A stretch of DNA of 64,000 nt, from positions 1 to 64,000 of the forward strand of contig WMBV01000019.1 in NCBI GenBank assembly GCA_017745595.1, given 5' to 3'. How positions within the stretch are numbered: the stretch's first letter is position 1; each line of letters starts with the position of its first letter. Position numbers and translations under genes: made by a program. The stretch comes from Bordetella petrii (GTDB lineage Bacteria; Pseudomonadota; Gammaproteobacteria; Burkholderiales; Burkholderiaceae_B). Under the pieces are notes generated by a model, which saw only the letters and a list, made by a program, of their open reading frames with translations, was not told where the DNA came from and searched no databases. This document shows, piece after piece, positions 1 to 8,571 of this stretch.

Positions 1-232
1 GGCCCACCGAGTAGGCGTTGGCGCGTAGCGCCTGCACCATCCGCGGACGGCCGTAGGTGCCACGGCTGCCGGCGTGGATCGTGCGCAAAGCCACCCGCAG
101 CGCCGCCTCCGGATCTGGCCGGCCCTGACGGGACTGCCAAGCGTGCAAACCGGATACCGACACCCCCAACACGCGACACAACACCCTGACCGGATAGTGA
201 GTCCTGTAGCGAGCGACGAAGGCGTACTTCAC
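1..232 (-). CDS. IS3-family transposase OrfB, N-terminal part
   Basis: This frame opens at a GTG (232-230) that overlaps the orfA stop and runs off the left edge. The visible 77 residues include motifs typical of IS3 OrfB N-termini: HYPVRVLCRVLGVS (helix-turn-helix-like), then IHAGSRGTYGRPRM. The DDE catalytic core would lie outside the window. In IS3 elements OrfB is normally made as an OrfAB fusion by -1 frameshifting; here the orfB frame is open upstream as far as the slippery run at 262-268, so that mode is feasible. The protein would act on the IS ends. Confidence 0.85.
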   Translation of the reverse strand, partial: MKYAFVARYRTHYPVRVLCRVLGVSVSGLHAWQSRQGRPDPEAALRVALRTIHAGSRGTYGRPRMVQALRANAYSVG

Positions 233-522
233 TTGGACTCCTTGGCAAAGAACGCCGTCGCTTTTTTTAGGATCTCGCGCTCCATCTTGAGCGTGGCGTT
301 CTCGGCCCGTAGCCGGGCCAGCTCGCTCTCCAGGTCGCTAACGGGCTTGCGCTTGGGCGAACTCAGTGGCTGGCCGGCGCGCGAGGCGCTCAGCCAGTTG
401 GCCAGCGTCTTGGTTGACATCTCCAGTTGCTGGGCGGCCTTGGTGGGCCCGATCGATTCGGCCAGCGCGATAGCCTGGGCCTTGAAATCGTCGGTGAACT
501 GACGACGGGTCACATAGTGCAT
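229..522 (-). CDS. IS3-family transposase OrfA
   Basis: The 97-residue protein has the usual OrfA plan: an N-terminal helix-turn-helix (about residues 8-50, with GPTKAAQQLEMSTKTLANWL) for binding the IS ends, then a leucine-zipper-like coiled coil (about 60-90, DLESELARLRAENATLKMER) for oligomerisation. A GGAGG ribosome site lies just upstream of the ATG at 522. The gene ends in TGA overlapping the orfB GTG. Full length, with no visible damage. Confidence 0.92.
   Translation of the reverse strand: MHYVTRRQFTDDFKAQAIALAESIGPTKAAQQLEMSTKTLANWLSASRAGQPLSSPKRKPVSDLESELARLRAENATLKMEREILKKATAFFAKESK
261..268 (-). other. Probable -1 ribosomal frameshift site (A7G)
   Basis: On the minus strand seven A residues followed by G occur near the 3' end of orfA, in codons CTA AAA AAA GCG. 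Slipping one base back places the ribosome in the orfB frame, which is open from this point to the orfB GTG at 232. A6-7G heptamers are the classic frameshift signal of IS3-family elements. No stimulatory hairpin was assessed. Confidence 0.7.
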
Positions 523-585
523 GGGAACCTCCAGAATGCAATGAAAATATCGCTTCCTGGCGTCCGTTTCAACGGAACAGGTTCA

Positions 586-609
586 CAGGCTCCGTAGGTG
601 CCTGACACC
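586..609. repeat. Truncated palindromic repeat next to the IS end
   Basis: These 24 bases (CAGGCTCCGTAGGTGCCTGACACC when read in two halves, CAGGCTCC then the GGTGCCTGACACC arm) match the inner left arm and the right arm of the repeat at 695-728, with a shortened centre. The outer left arm is replaced by the IS end. It is the first member of the alternating array 586-788. Confidence 0.65.
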
Positions 610-638
610 GTTGGGTGCGCCAGTTGCCGCAAGCCTGC

Positions 639-670
639 GGTGTCTGACACCCTGCGGGAGTCAGACACCT
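639..670. repeat. Palindromic repeat, copy 1 (forward)
   Basis: A 32-base hairpin unit: arm GGTGTCTGAC, an A, CCC, loop TGC, GGG, an A, arm GTCAGACACC. Only the A-A position is unpaired. The same unit occurs at 757-788 in this orientation and at 7381-7412 and 9585-9616 reversed. It lies downstream of pyrF, 30 bases from the truncated copy. Confidence 0.9.
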
Positions 671-694
671 GTTTCAGGCCAAGCTAGGTCTACC

Positions 695-728
695 AGGTGT
701 CAGGCTCCCCGCAGGGGTGCCTGACACC
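695..728. repeat. Palindromic repeat, copy 2 (reverse, variant)
   Basis: Variant hairpin with arms GGTGTCAGGC and GCCTGACACC, a T-T mismatch, a CCCC/GGGG inner stem and loop GCA. Compared with copy 1, two stem pairs are changed on both sides, so pairing is retained. Its centre reads like the reverse orientation, so it is inverted relative to its neighbours at 639 and 757. Confidence 0.85.
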
Positions 729-756
729 GCTGTATTGAGATGACCCACCACGTGTC

Positions 757-788
757 GGTGTCTGACACCCTGCGGGAGTCAGACACCT
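757..788. repeat. Palindromic repeat, copy 3 (forward)
   Basis: Identical to the unit at 639-670. It lies 25 bases from the pyrF stop codon, so on the pyrF transcript it would form a hairpin just after the gene. The bases after copies 1 and 3 share TTCAGGCCAAGCT (673-685 and 800-812), so the flanks are repeated as well. Confidence 0.9.
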
Positions 789-812
789 GCTTCAGCCAGC
801 TTCAGGCCAAGC

Positions 813-1631
813 TCAGCGTACCCCGTTGATCGCGTCGCGCAGGTCGCGGGCGGCGTCGGCGGCGGCTTGGCGCCAGTCGTCGCCGCCGCTGGCGTACAGG
901 ATCGCGCGCGACGAGTTGATCATCATGCCGGTGCCGGCCGCGTTGCGGCCGGCGTTCACGGTGGCGGTGACGTCGCCGCCCTGCGCGCCGATGCCGGGCA
1001 CCAGCAGCGGCATGGCATCGCCGATGCGCTGGCGGACCGCGGCCAGTTCGTTCGGAAAGGTTGCCCCCACCACCAGGCCGCATTGGCCGTCGGCATTCCA
1101 CTTGTCGGCCACCAGGCCGGCCACGTGCAGGTATAGCGGCTCGCCGCTGTCCAGCTTCAGGAACTGCAGGTCGGAGCCGCCCGGATTCGAGGTGCGGCAC
1201 AGCACGATCACGCCGCGGTCTTTCCAGCCCAGGTAAGGCTCGACCGAATCCAGTCCCATGTACGGGTTCACGGTCATGGCGTGCGCGCCGTAGCGTTCGT
1301 AGGCCTCGCGCGCATAGTGTTCGGCCGTGGTGCCGATATCGCCGCGCTTGGCGTCCAGCACGATGGGCAGGCCCGGATGCGCCGCGCGGATGTGCGCGCA
1401 CAGGGCTTCCAGCTGGTCTTCGGCGCGGTGCGCGGCAAAGTAGGCGATCTGCGGCTTGAAGCTGCAGGCGTAGGGCGCGGTGGCGTCGACGATCTCGCGG
1501 CAGAACTGGAAGATGGCGTCGGGCTTGCCGTCGAGTTCGCGCGGGAAGCGCTGCGGGTCGGGGTCCAGTCCCACTTGCAGCAGTGTGTTGCCGGCGGTCC
1601 AGGCGTGTTCGAGTTGTTGGATGAAGGTCAT
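813..1631 (-). CDS. pyrF: Orotidine 5'-phosphate decarboxylase (type 2)
   Basis: The 272-residue enzyme catalyses the last step of UMP synthesis, decarboxylation of OMP, in the cytoplasm. The catalytic Lys/Asp signature is seen as [17 protein letters not shown] (about residues 91-107), and the long form with QVGLDPDP near the N-terminus is the type-2 (about 270 aa) family rather than the short E. coli type. It lies 4 bases downstream of ndh on the same strand, so the two are probably co-transcribed. Palindromic repeats follow the stop codon. Confidence 0.95.
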   Translation of the reverse strand: MTFIQQLEHAWTAGNTLLQVGLDPDPQRFPRELDGKPDAIFQFCREIVDATAPYACSFKPQIAYFAAHRAEDQLEALCAHIRAAHPGLPIVLDAKRGDIGTTAEHYAREAYERYGAHAMTVNPYMGLDSVEPYLGWKDRGVIVLCRTSNPGGSDLQFLKLDSGEPLYLHVAGLVADKWNADGQCGLVVGATFPNELAAVRQRIGDAMPLLVPGIGAQGGDVTATVNAGRNAAGTGMMINSSRAILYASGGDDWRQAAADAARDLRDAINGVR

Positions 1632-1635
1632 GGAA

Positions 1636-2964
1636 TCAGTGCAGTTTGACCCGCGGATGCGTGCGGCGCATCAGCAGGCGCGCCAGGGCCAGGGTGGCGG
1701 TGCGCCAGATGCCCAGCACGGCGTGGTGGTGCATCAGGTGCAGGCTCATGTACATCAGTCGTGCCAGTGTACCGCTGACATACAGGCCGCGGCCGGCCAG
1801 CTTGCCCATCAGGCTGCCCACGCCCGCGTCTTGGCCCAGCGATACCAGCGAACCATGGTCGTGGTATTCGTAAGGGGCCCGCGGCTCGGCGGCGCCGCGG
1901 ATGCGCGCCGTGATCTTGCGCGTCAGATAGCTGGCTTCCTGGTGCGCGGCCTGCGCGCGGGCCGGCACGGTGCCGGCATCGCCGCGCGGCACGGCGCAGC
2001 AGTCGCCCAGCGCCAGAATGTGCGGGTCGGGCGATTCCAGGCGTTCGTTCACGATCAGTTGCCCGCTGCGGTTGCATGGCATGCCCAGTTCGGCCATCAG
2101 GGGCAGGCCCTTGATGCCCGCCGCCCACATGCACAGCCCGGCCGCAATCTCGCGGCCATCGGCGGTCTTGACGCTGTGGGCCGTGACTTCGGCCACGCGG
2201 CAATCGGTCTCGACCCGGATGCCCAGCTCGGTCAGGCGCGCCAGGGCGGCGGCCGAGATTTTTTCGGGCAGCGCCGCCAGAATGCGCGGGGCGCCTTCCA
2301 CTAGCGTAATCACCAGATCGCGGTCGGCGCGAAAATTCGGCAGGCCGTAAGCGGCCACGATGCCGCCGGCTTCGTGCAGCTCCACCGCCAGTTCCACGCC
2401 GGTGGCGCCGCCCCCCACGATCACCAGGTCCAGCCGGGCCGACGGATCGCGCACCTTGGCCTGGTCGACCAGCACCATGGCCTTCAGCATGGTCAGGCGG
2501 AAAGCCTCGGCGTTCTCGGTGTTGTCCAGGGTGACCGCATACTGTTCGGCGCCCGGCGTATTGAAAAAATTGGACACGCTGCCCAGCGCCAGCACCAGGG
2601 TGTCATAAGGCAGGTCGCGCTGCGGCAGCACCGCATCGCCCTGGGCGTCTTGCACGGCCCCGATGGTAAGGGTGCGCCGTTCGCGGTCCACCGCCCGCAA
2701 TTCGCCCAGCGCGAACGTGAAGTCGCACAGGTTGGCCAGCATCAGGTACGACAGGCCTTCCTGGTAGATGTCCAGGGTGCCGGCGGCTGCTTCGTGCAGC
2801 GAGGGTTTCCATATATGGATGGGGCGGCTGTCGACCAGCGTGACGCAATGCGGCCCGTGCTTGCGGCCCAGCTTGGCCGCGAGCTCCAGGCCGCCGGCGC
2901 CGCCGCCCACAATGACGACGCGATGAGAAGGGCCGGACGCCGGCCGGGAAAGGTCGTGTGCCAT
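1636..2964 (-). CDS. ndh: Type II NADH:quinone oxidoreductase
   Basis: The 442-residue flavoprotein is expected to pass electrons from NADH to quinone without pumping protons, at the inner face of the membrane. The FAD-binding GGGAGG is at residues 20-25 and the NADH-binding GGGATG at 184-189, the two-Rossmann arrangement of NDH-2. The hydrophobic C-terminal part ([18 protein letters not shown] and onward) fits membrane attachment. Length matches the family. The gene precedes pyrF by 4 bases. A second, shorter NDH-2-like protein is encoded at 29995-31200. Confidence 0.92.
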   Translation of the reverse strand: MAHDLSRPASGPSHRVVIVGGGAGGLELAAKLGRKHGPHCVTLVDSRPIHIWKPSLHEAAAGTLDIYQEGLSYLMLANLCDFTFALGELRAVDRERRTLTIGAVQDAQGDAVLPQRDLPYDTLVLALGSVSNFFNTPGAEQYAVTLDNTENAEAFRLTMLKAMVLVDQAKVRDPSARLDLVIVGGGATGVELAVELHEAGGIVAAYGLPNFRADRDLVITLVEGAPRILAALPEKISAAALARLTELGIRVETDCRVAEVTAHSVKTADGREIAAGLCMWAAGIKGLPLMAELGMPCNRSGQLIVNERLESPDPHILALGDCCAVPRGDAGTVPARAQAAHQEASYLTRKITARIRGAAEPRAPYEYHDHGSLVSLGQDAGVGSLMGKLAGRGLYVSGTLARLMYMSLHLMHHHAVLGIWRTATLALARLLMRRTHPRVKLH

Positions 2965-3007
2965 GCTGGAAAGTATAGAGGGAAGCGGGCCGGCCGGGGC
3001 CCGCCGC

Positions 3008-3403
3008 TTACATCAGGAAGCGGCTGATTCCCACCGCCACCCAGATGGCGATGGTGAACAGCAGCATCAGCATGACGGCCGCGCTGCCCAGGTCTTTGGC
3101 CCGGCCCAGCAGCGGATGGGTTTCCACCGACAGGGCATCGGCCAGGGCCTCGATCGCCGAATTCAGCAATTCCACCACCAGCACCAGGATCACCGAGGCG
3201 ATCAGGATGAAGACCTCGTCGGTGGAGCGGCCCAGGAAGAACGCCGCGGGAATCAGCAGGATCGCCAGTACCAGTTCCTGGCGGAAGGCGGCCTCGTACT
3301 GGATGGCGGCGCGCAGGCCCTGCAGCGAATAGCGCAGGGCGTTCAAGATGCGGCGCAGGCCGCCTGTGCTTTTGTACGGAGAAGGGTGCGGGGTAGGGGG
3401 CAT
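3008..3403 (-). CDS. dgkA: Diacylglycerol kinase
   Basis: This 131-residue integral membrane enzyme phosphorylates diacylglycerol to phosphatidate, recycling lipid released from membrane-derived glucan synthesis. The family signature VELLNSAIEALAD is present (Glu78, Asn81, Glu85), and three hydrophobic segments are visible at about 43-60, 64-82 and 108-128, as in E. coli DgkA (121 aa). It ends 43 bases before the ndh start on the same strand and could belong to the same transcript. Confidence 0.95.
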   Translation of the reverse strand: MPPTPHPSPYKSTGGLRRILNALRYSLQGLRAAIQYEAAFRQELVLAILLIPAAFFLGRSTDEVFILIASVILVLVVELLNSAIEALADALSVETHPLLGRAKDLGSAAVMLMLLFTIAIWVAVGISRFLM

Positions 3404-3625
3404 AAAGCGGCAACCGGGACTGGGCGCTCGTTTTTAACAGATTCGCGTTGCCGCCGTGGCATGCCGGCGTGCCGCTAGGCGGAAACCCTAATTATGGGGC
3501 ACGGCGGGGCGGGCGCAAGATAGGGTCTATCCCCGGGCGCAGCCGCCCGGCGCGGTCGGGCCTCCGGCCGGGCATGGTGCTTGCTGCCTGTCCCGCCTAT
3601 TCTCGTTGCAGGCAGGAGCCTTGCC

Positions 3626-4138
3626 ATGTCTCATTCCCCGGGCGATACGCCCTGTACGGCCCGCCAGCCGGCCGGCGGCGTGCCGACCACGCTGCGCGTC
3701 AATGGCGCCAGCCATGCGCTGACGCTGGACCCGCGCGCCACCCTGCTGGACACCTTGCGCGAAACCCTGCACCTGACCGGCACCAAAAAGGGCTGCGACC
3801 ATGGGCAATGCGGGGCCTGTACGGTGCACGTCGACGGCCGGCGGGTCAACGCCTGCCTGGTATTGGCCGTCACCGCGGGCGACCGCGACGTCACCACCAT
3901 CGAAGGCCTGGGCAGCGTCCAGTCGCTGCACCCGCTGCAGGCCGCGTTCGTCGAGCACGACGGCTACCAGTGCGGCTACTGCACCGCCGGCCAGATCATG
4001 TCCGCGGCCGCCCTGCTGCACGAGCCCTGCGGCGACAGCGACGACGAGGTCCGCGAACTGATGAGCGGCAATATCTGCCGTTGCGGCGCCTACGCCAACA
4101 TCGTCGCGGCCATCCAGGACGTGCGCGGAAAAAGGTAA
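3626..4138 (+). CDS. paoA: Aldehyde oxidoreductase [2Fe-2S] subunit, PaoA-like
   Basis: A 170-residue xanthine oxidase-family small subunit with two [2Fe-2S] clusters: plant-ferredoxin-type ligands Cys57, Cys62, Cys65 and Cys77 (GCDHGQCGAC), and Cys116, Cys119, Cys151 and Cys153 (CGYC and CRC). The ATG at 3626 has AGGAG 9 bases upstream; an earlier TTG at 3581 has no such site. E. coli PaoA carries a long Tat signal, but no twin-arginine leader is visible here, so this complex is probably cytoplasmic. It is the first gene of an operon with the FAD and molybdenum subunits. Confidence 0.88.
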   Translation: MSHSPGDTPCTARQPAGGVPTTLRVNGASHALTLDPRATLLDTLRETLHLTGTKKGCDHGQCGACTVHVDGRRVNACLVLAVTAGDRDVTTIEGLGSVQSLHPLQAAFVEHDGYQCGYCTAGQIMSAAALLHEPCGDSDDEVRELMSGNICRCGAYANIVAAIQDVRGKR

Positions 4139-4143
4139 GGGCC

Positions 4144-5142
4144 ATGCACAGCTTCCAGTACACACGCGCCGCCGATATCGAAGAAGCCCTGCGCCTGGCC
4201 GCACCGCCGTCCGAGCCCGGCCGGCAAGTGCGCTTCCTGGCGGGCGGCACCACGCTGGTGGATTTGATGAAGCTCGAGGTCGAGACGCCGGCGCACGTCA
4301 TCGACATCAATGGACTGGGGCTGGACCAGATCGAGGTCCTGCCCGACGGCGGCGCCCGCATCGGCGCCCTGGTGCGCAATGCCGACCTGGCGCGCCATGC
4401 GCATATCGCGGCCCAGTATCCCGTGCTGTCGCAGGCGCTGCTGGCCGGCGCGTCGGCGCAGCTGCGCAACATGGCAACCACCAGCGGCAATCTGCTGCAG
4501 CGCACGCGTTGCGTGTATTTCCGCGACCGCGCCGCCCGCTGCAACAAGCGCGATCCCGGCAGCGGCTGCGACGCCATCGGCGGCCACAACCGCAACCTGG
4601 CCGTGCTGGGCGCCAGCGAGCATTGCATCGCCACCAATCCCTCGGACATGAACGTGGCGCTGATGGCACTGCAGGCCACGGTCCACGTACAAGGTCCGGA
4701 CGGCGCCCGCGCCATCGCGCTGCGCGACTTTTACCTGCTGCCCGGCGACACGCCCCAGCGCGAAACGGTGCTGCGGCCCGGCGAACTGATCACGCACGTC
4801 GGCCTGCCGCCTTGCGCGCCAGGCACGCGCTCTTGCTATGTGAAGCTGCGCGACCGCGCCTCGTACGAATTCGCGCTGGCATCCGCCGCGGTGGTGCTGC
4901 GGGTCCAGGACGCCCGCATCGTGGCGGCCGGCATCGCCCTGGGCGGCGTGGGCACGCGGCCCTGGCACTGCCCGCAAGCCGAGCAGGTGCTGGTCGGTCA
5001 GGCGCCCAGCGTCACCCAGTATCAGCAGGCGGCGCGGGCCGCCTTGCAGGACGCCGTTGCCCAGAGCGAGAACGGTTTCAAGATAGAACTGGCGCGCCGC
5101 TGCCTGGTCCACACCCTGTCCACGGCCTTGCCGCCGCAATAA
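4144..5142 (+). CDS. paoB: Aldehyde oxidoreductase FAD subunit, PaoB-like
   Basis: A 332-residue FAD-binding subunit with the flavin motif FLAGGTTLVDLM at 31-42. It has an insert with Cys123, Cys133, Cys142 and Cys161 (TRCVYFRD, RCNKRDPGSGC, EHCIATNPSDM). These cysteines are diagnostic for the PaoB/YagS branch, which binds an extra [4Fe-4S] cluster, and distinguish it from ordinary xanthine dehydrogenase FAD subunits. The start ATG lies 5 bases after the paoA stop and the gene is followed by the molybdenum subunit after 11 bases. Confidence 0.9.
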   Translation: MHSFQYTRAADIEEALRLAAPPSEPGRQVRFLAGGTTLVDLMKLEVETPAHVIDINGLGLDQIEVLPDGGARIGALVRNADLARHAHIAAQYPVLSQALLAGASAQLRNMATTSGNLLQRTRCVYFRDRAARCNKRDPGSGCDAIGGHNRNLAVLGASEHCIATNPSDMNVALMALQATVHVQGPDGARAIALRDFYLLPGDTPQRETVLRPGELITHVGLPPCAPGTRSCYVKLRDRASYEFALASAAVVLRVQDARIVAAGIALGGVGTRPWHCPQAEQVLVGQAPSVTQYQQAARAALQDAVAQSENGFKIELARRCLVHTLSTALPPQ

Positions 5143-5153
5143 GGAAACCCATC

Positions 5154-7352
5154 ATGGCCTCACCCCGGCTTGCCCATCCCGACGCCATCGGCCAACCCTA
5201 TGCGCGCATCGACGGCCCGGCCAAGGTCAGCGGCACCGCCCGCTACACCGCCGATTTCATGCTGCCCGGCATGCTGCATGCCGTGCCGGTGTGCGCCACC
5301 ATCGCGCATGGGCGCATCACCGGCCTGGATGCCGGCGCGGCCGCGGCCATGCCCGGCGTGCACACGGTATTGCACCGGGACAACCGCCCGCCGCTCTACC
5401 GCGCCGCCAGCGGCTCGATCGACGAAGCCCGGCCGCCGCTGGACGACGACATCATCCGCTACTACGGGCAGTACGTGGCGCTGGTGGTGGCCGATACGCT
5501 CGAACAGGCCCAGGCCGCGGCCCAGGCGGTCCGGGTCGACTACGACGCGCAGCCGCCCGATGTCTCGCCGCCGGGCGACGAAGACACGCCCAATCTGGAA
5601 AGCGAGCGCGGCGACGCGCCGGCAGCCTACGCCAGCGCGCCGGTGCAGGTCGACGCGGTCTACACCACGCCGGTCGAAACGCACAACTCGATGGAGCTGC
5701 ACGCCTGCGTGGCCGCCTATGACGGGCAGGCCTATACGCTGTACGAATCCACCCAGGGCGTGGTCAATCACCGCGACGTCGCGGCGCAGATGCTGGGCAC
5801 CGGCAAGGAAAACGTGCGCGTCATCTCGCACTACCTGGGCTCGGGCTTCGGCGGCAAGCTGTGGCCGTGGCCGCATTCGCTGCTGGCGGCGGTCGCCGCG
5901 CGCCTGCTGGGCCGGCCCGTCAAGGTGGTGATCAGCCGCGCCATGACGTTCAACAGCGCCGGGCACCGCCCCCACACCCGCCAGCGCCTGCGCCTGGGCG
6001 CGACGCGCGACGGCAGGCTGGTGTCGCTGCAGCATCACTATCTCAGCCAGGCGTCGATGCTGGACAAATACCGCGAACGCTGCGGCGAGGCCACGCCGCG
6101 CATGTACAGCACCCCCAACCTGAAAGTGTGCTGGGGCCTGGCACGGCGCCATGTCGGTGCGCCCACGTCCATGCGGGGGCCCGGCGCGGTGCCGGGCATG
6201 TACGCGCTGGAATCCGCCATGGACGAGCTGGCCGTGGCGCTGCGGATCGACCCGGTAGAGCTGCGCCTGCGCAACGAACCCCAGCACGACGAGGGCAACG
6301 GCCTGCCGTTTTCTTCGCGGCATCTGCGCGAATGCCTGACGCAGGGCGCCGAGCGCTTCGGCTGGCAGCGGCGCCAGCCGGGCGTGGGCACGATGCGCCA
6401 GGGCGACGAGGTGCTGGGCTGGGGCATGGCTTCCTGTTCATGGCTGGGCCTGCGCATGCCCGCCGATGCCAGCGTCAGCCTGCACGCCGACGGATCGGCC
6501 CGGCTGGTGTGCGCCACGCAAGACCTGGGCACCGGCACGTATACCGTCCTGGCGCAATTGGTCAGTGCCGAAACCGGCATTTCGCTGGACCGCATCCAGG
6601 TCAGCCTGGGCGACTCGCAATTGCCGCCGGGGCCGGTATCGGGCGGGTCCGCCGCCACCGCGTCCATCGTGCCGGCCGCGCTCCAGGCCACCCGCAAGGC
6701 CGCGCAGGCCGCCTGCAAGCTGGCCGCGGCCGGCAACGGGCCTTATGCCGGCAAGCCGGCCCGCGACCTGACGATGCATGCCGGCCGTATCCGCCTCGTC
6801 GATAGCGACGGCCCCGGCGTGCCGCTGGCCCAGGTGCTGGCGGCCGCCGGCGTGGCCAGCGTCTCGGGCGACGGCCGCGCCGGCAGCGGCAAAGAACTGA
6901 AGAAGCAGTATTCGATCAATTCGTACGGCGCGCATTTCGTCGAGGTGGCCTGGCATGCCGCCACCGCGCGCCTGCGCGTCGCGCGCGTGGTCACGGTGAT
7001 CGACGGCGGGCGCATCTTGAACCCCCGCACCGGACGCAACCAGATAGAAGGCGCCATCGTCATGGGGGTGGGCATGGCCCTGCTGGAGCAGACGCACTAT
7101 GACAGCCGTTCGGGCGCCCCCGTGAACAGCAACCTGGCCGACTACATCGTGGCCACCCACGCCGACGCCCCCCGGCTGGACGTGACTTTCCTGGATTATC
7201 CCGACTACATCTGGAACGAGGTCGGCGCGCGGGGCATCGGCGAAATCGGCCTGGCCGGCATCGCCGCCGCCATCACCAACGCCGTCTACCACGCCACCGG
7301 CGTGCGCGTGCGCGACCTGCCCGTGCGCATCGAAGACCTGCTGCAGGCTTGA
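5154..7352 (+). CDS. paoC: Aldehyde oxidoreductase molybdenum cofactor subunit, PaoC-like
   Basis: The 732-residue catalytic subunit should oxidise aldehydes to carboxylic acids at a molybdenum cofactor; its length is that of E. coli PaoC. It starts with the family's DAIGQPYARIDGPAKVSGTARY. Near the C-terminus is GARGIGEIGLAG, where Glu697 is the expected catalytic base. The ATG at 5154 follows AAGGAAA. No PaoD/XdhC-type maturation gene accompanies the operon, so cofactor insertion would depend on a gene elsewhere. The natural substrate cannot be told from sequence. Confidence 0.92.
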   Translation: MASPRLAHPDAIGQPYARIDGPAKVSGTARYTADFMLPGMLHAVPVCATIAHGRITGLDAGAAAAMPGVHTVLHRDNRPPLYRAASGSIDEARPPLDDDIIRYYGQYVALVVADTLEQAQAAAQAVRVDYDAQPPDVSPPGDEDTPNLESERGDAPAAYASAPVQVDAVYTTPVETHNSMELHACVAAYDGQAYTLYESTQGVVNHRDVAAQMLGTGKENVRVISHYLGSGFGGKLWPWPHSLLAAVAARLLGRPVKVVISRAMTFNSAGHRPHTRQRLRLGATRDGRLVSLQHHYLSQASMLDKYRERCGEATPRMYSTPNLKVCWGLARRHVGAPTSMRGPGAVPGMYALESAMDELAVALRIDPVELRLRNEPQHDEGNGLPFSSRHLRECLTQGAERFGWQRRQPGVGTMRQGDEVLGWGMASCSWLGLRMPADASVSLHADGSARLVCATQDLGTGTYTVLAQLVSAETGISLDRIQVSLGDSQLPPGPVSGGSAATASIVPAALQATRKAAQAACKLAAAGNGPYAGKPARDLTMHAGRIRLVDSDGPGVPLAQVLAAAGVASVSGDGRAGSGKELKKQYSINSYGAHFVEVAWHAATARLRVARVVTVIDGGRILNPRTGRNQIEGAIVMGVGMALLEQTHYDSRSGAPVNSNLADYIVATHADAPRLDVTFLDYPDYIWNEVGARGIGEIGLAGIAAAITNAVYHATGVRVRDLPVRIEDLLQA

Positions 7353-7380
7353 CCGCGCCGCAGGCCCGTAGTGTTGTGCC

Positions 7381-7412
7381 AGGTGTCTGACTCCCGCAGG
7401 GTGTCAGACACC
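7381..7412. repeat. Palindromic repeat, copy 4 (reverse)
   Basis: Exact reverse complement of the unit at 639-670. It lies 28 bases after the paoC stop, between convergent genes, and forms an inverted pair with the copy at 7431-7462. Confidence 0.9.
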
Positions 7413-7430
7413 GAAACCTCCTTGGCCCCC

Positions 7431-7462
7431 GGTGTCAGGCACCCTGCGGGAGCCAGACACCT
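7431..7462. repeat. Palindromic repeat, copy 5 (forward, hybrid)
   Basis: Left arm GGTGTCAGGC as in the variant copy, right arm GCCAGACACC, centre CCC-TGC-GGG. It mixes the two arm types and has one extra mismatch. With copy 4, 18 bases away in the opposite orientation, it separates the convergent paoC and DUF481 genes and may work as a bidirectional transcript end. Confidence 0.85.
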
Positions 7463-7483
7463 CATGCCCCATGCAGCGACCCG

Positions 7484-8554
7484 CTACCACCGCACTCCCA
7501 GCCCGGTGCTGTAAATCGATTCGTTCAGGCTTTCGAAGGTGCTGCTGACCTGGTTGCGGGCGTACTTCATGTAAAGCGACAGCCAGTCGTTCACGTTGTA
7601 GCGCACGCCGATTTCGCCATTGACGGCGATCTGCGCATTGCCGCCGAAGGGGCGCATCAGTTCCCCCTTGGTAAAGAACTCAAACTGCTTGGCGCTGAAG
7701 TACCGCTTGTAGTCCCAGCGTATGCTGGCCGCGAAGGCCGAATCGGTGCGGTCGTCGCTATAGCCATAGCGCACCCGGCCCAGCAGCGCCGACATCGAAA
7801 ACGCTCCCAGTTCGTCGTCCCAGAACTGATAGCCCGGGCCGGTGCCGTAGGCGGTCTGGCGGCGCAGGTCTTCCACCCAGTCCTGGCGGTGCATCAGGCG
7901 GACCTGCCAGAAGGCCTTTTCCGTCAGGAAACGATCCAGCGTGTAATCCAGCGTGTAGTTGTTGGTGTTGACGCTGTCGCTTTCCTTCGAGCGCTGATAC
8001 GCGCCATTGAACTGGTGGCGCCACAGGCCATGCCGCACCGTGGTGTCCATGGCCAACGAATAATCCTGCGTGGTCGTCGAGGCGCTTCGCTGTTGCACTG
8101 CCAGATCCACGTGGCCGGTGAACTGGGCCTCGTTCAAGAACGGATGGGGCCGCACCACGCTTTCAAGAGAATTCAGCGGCATGGCCGCCTGTACCGCCTG
8201 CGTCCCATTTGCGTCGCGCCGCACTCCGTTCAGCACCACCTGGCCGGCCGTGCCGCTTACCAGCTTGGCGCGGTAGTCGTGCCTCATCGATTCGTCGCGT
8301 ATTACCAGCGGGGTGTCGCTTTGCAGCGTCTTCACGTGGTCGAACGCAATGCGCATATCGCCGCCGTACTCGGTGTGGATGCGCAAATAGCCGTTGTCCA
8401 GCGACTGAATGGTGCAGGTGATGCGGTCGCCGTTGGCCAGCCAGACGGTATCGGCGCGGGCCGTGCCGGCCGCCAGGGCCAGCGGCAGCGCCGCCAGGCG
8501 CCAGGAACTGCGAAGAAAAGGTAGCGTGGAAATCGAGCGCGGTCGTCGCGGCAT
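7484..8554 (-). CDS. DUF481-family outer-membrane beta-barrel protein
   Basis: The 356-residue protein has a signal peptide (about residues 1-35, hydrophobic LAALPLALAAG then ARA-DT) and a first domain with DTVWLANGDRITCTIQSLDNGYLRIHTEYGGDM, common in DUF481/YdiY proteins. The rest is rich in alternating aromatic/polar strands and ends in a terminal Trp (GLGVRW), fitting an outer-membrane barrel. The ATG at 8554 was chosen because it directly precedes the signal peptide; the frame stays open further upstream but without homology. Function of the family is poorly known. Confidence 0.8.
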   Translation of the reverse strand: MPRRPRSISTLPFLRSSWRLAALPLALAAGTARADTVWLANGDRITCTIQSLDNGYLRIHTEYGGDMRIAFDHVKTLQSDTPLVIRDESMRHDYRAKLVSGTAGQVVLNGVRRDANGTQAVQAAMPLNSLESVVRPHPFLNEAQFTGHVDLAVQQRSASTTTQDYSLAMDTTVRHGLWRHQFNGAYQRSKESDSVNTNNYTLDYTLDRFLTEKAFWQVRLMHRQDWVEDLRRQTAYGTGPGYQFWDDELGAFSMSALLGRVRYGYSDDRTDSAFAASIRWDYKRYFSAKQFEFFTKGELMRPFGGNAQIAVNGEIGVRYNVNDWLSLYMKYARNQVSSTFESLNESIYSTGLGVRW

Positions 8555-8571
8555 GGGGTGCGGGCCCTGAA

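Larger units (their letters stand above)
1..585 (-). mobile_element. IS3-family insertion sequence, right part, cut by window edge
   Basis: The element reads on the minus strand: a terminus beginning TGAACC at 585, a leader, orfA and the start of orfB, with the rest beyond the left edge. The TGA terminus, the two overlapping frames and an A7G slippery run are features of the IS3 family. The end was placed at 585 because the next 24 bases match the inner part of a neighbouring palindromic repeat, so the IS appears to sit inside a repeat copy. The other end and any target duplication are not visible. Subgroup assignment is not possible without a database comparison. Confidence 0.85.

Noticed and set aside
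74..502. Plus-strand frame across the IS
   Set aside because: Shadow of transposase genes, which have clear motifs and a ribosome site on the minus strand.
586..788. Possible CRISPR array
   Set aside because: Units are hairpins in alternating orientation with short, partly repeated spacers and no cas genes.
4509..5153. Long upstream extension of the paoC frame
   Set aside because: It overlaps paoB in another frame and has no homology; ATG at 5154 has a ribosome site and gives the family length.
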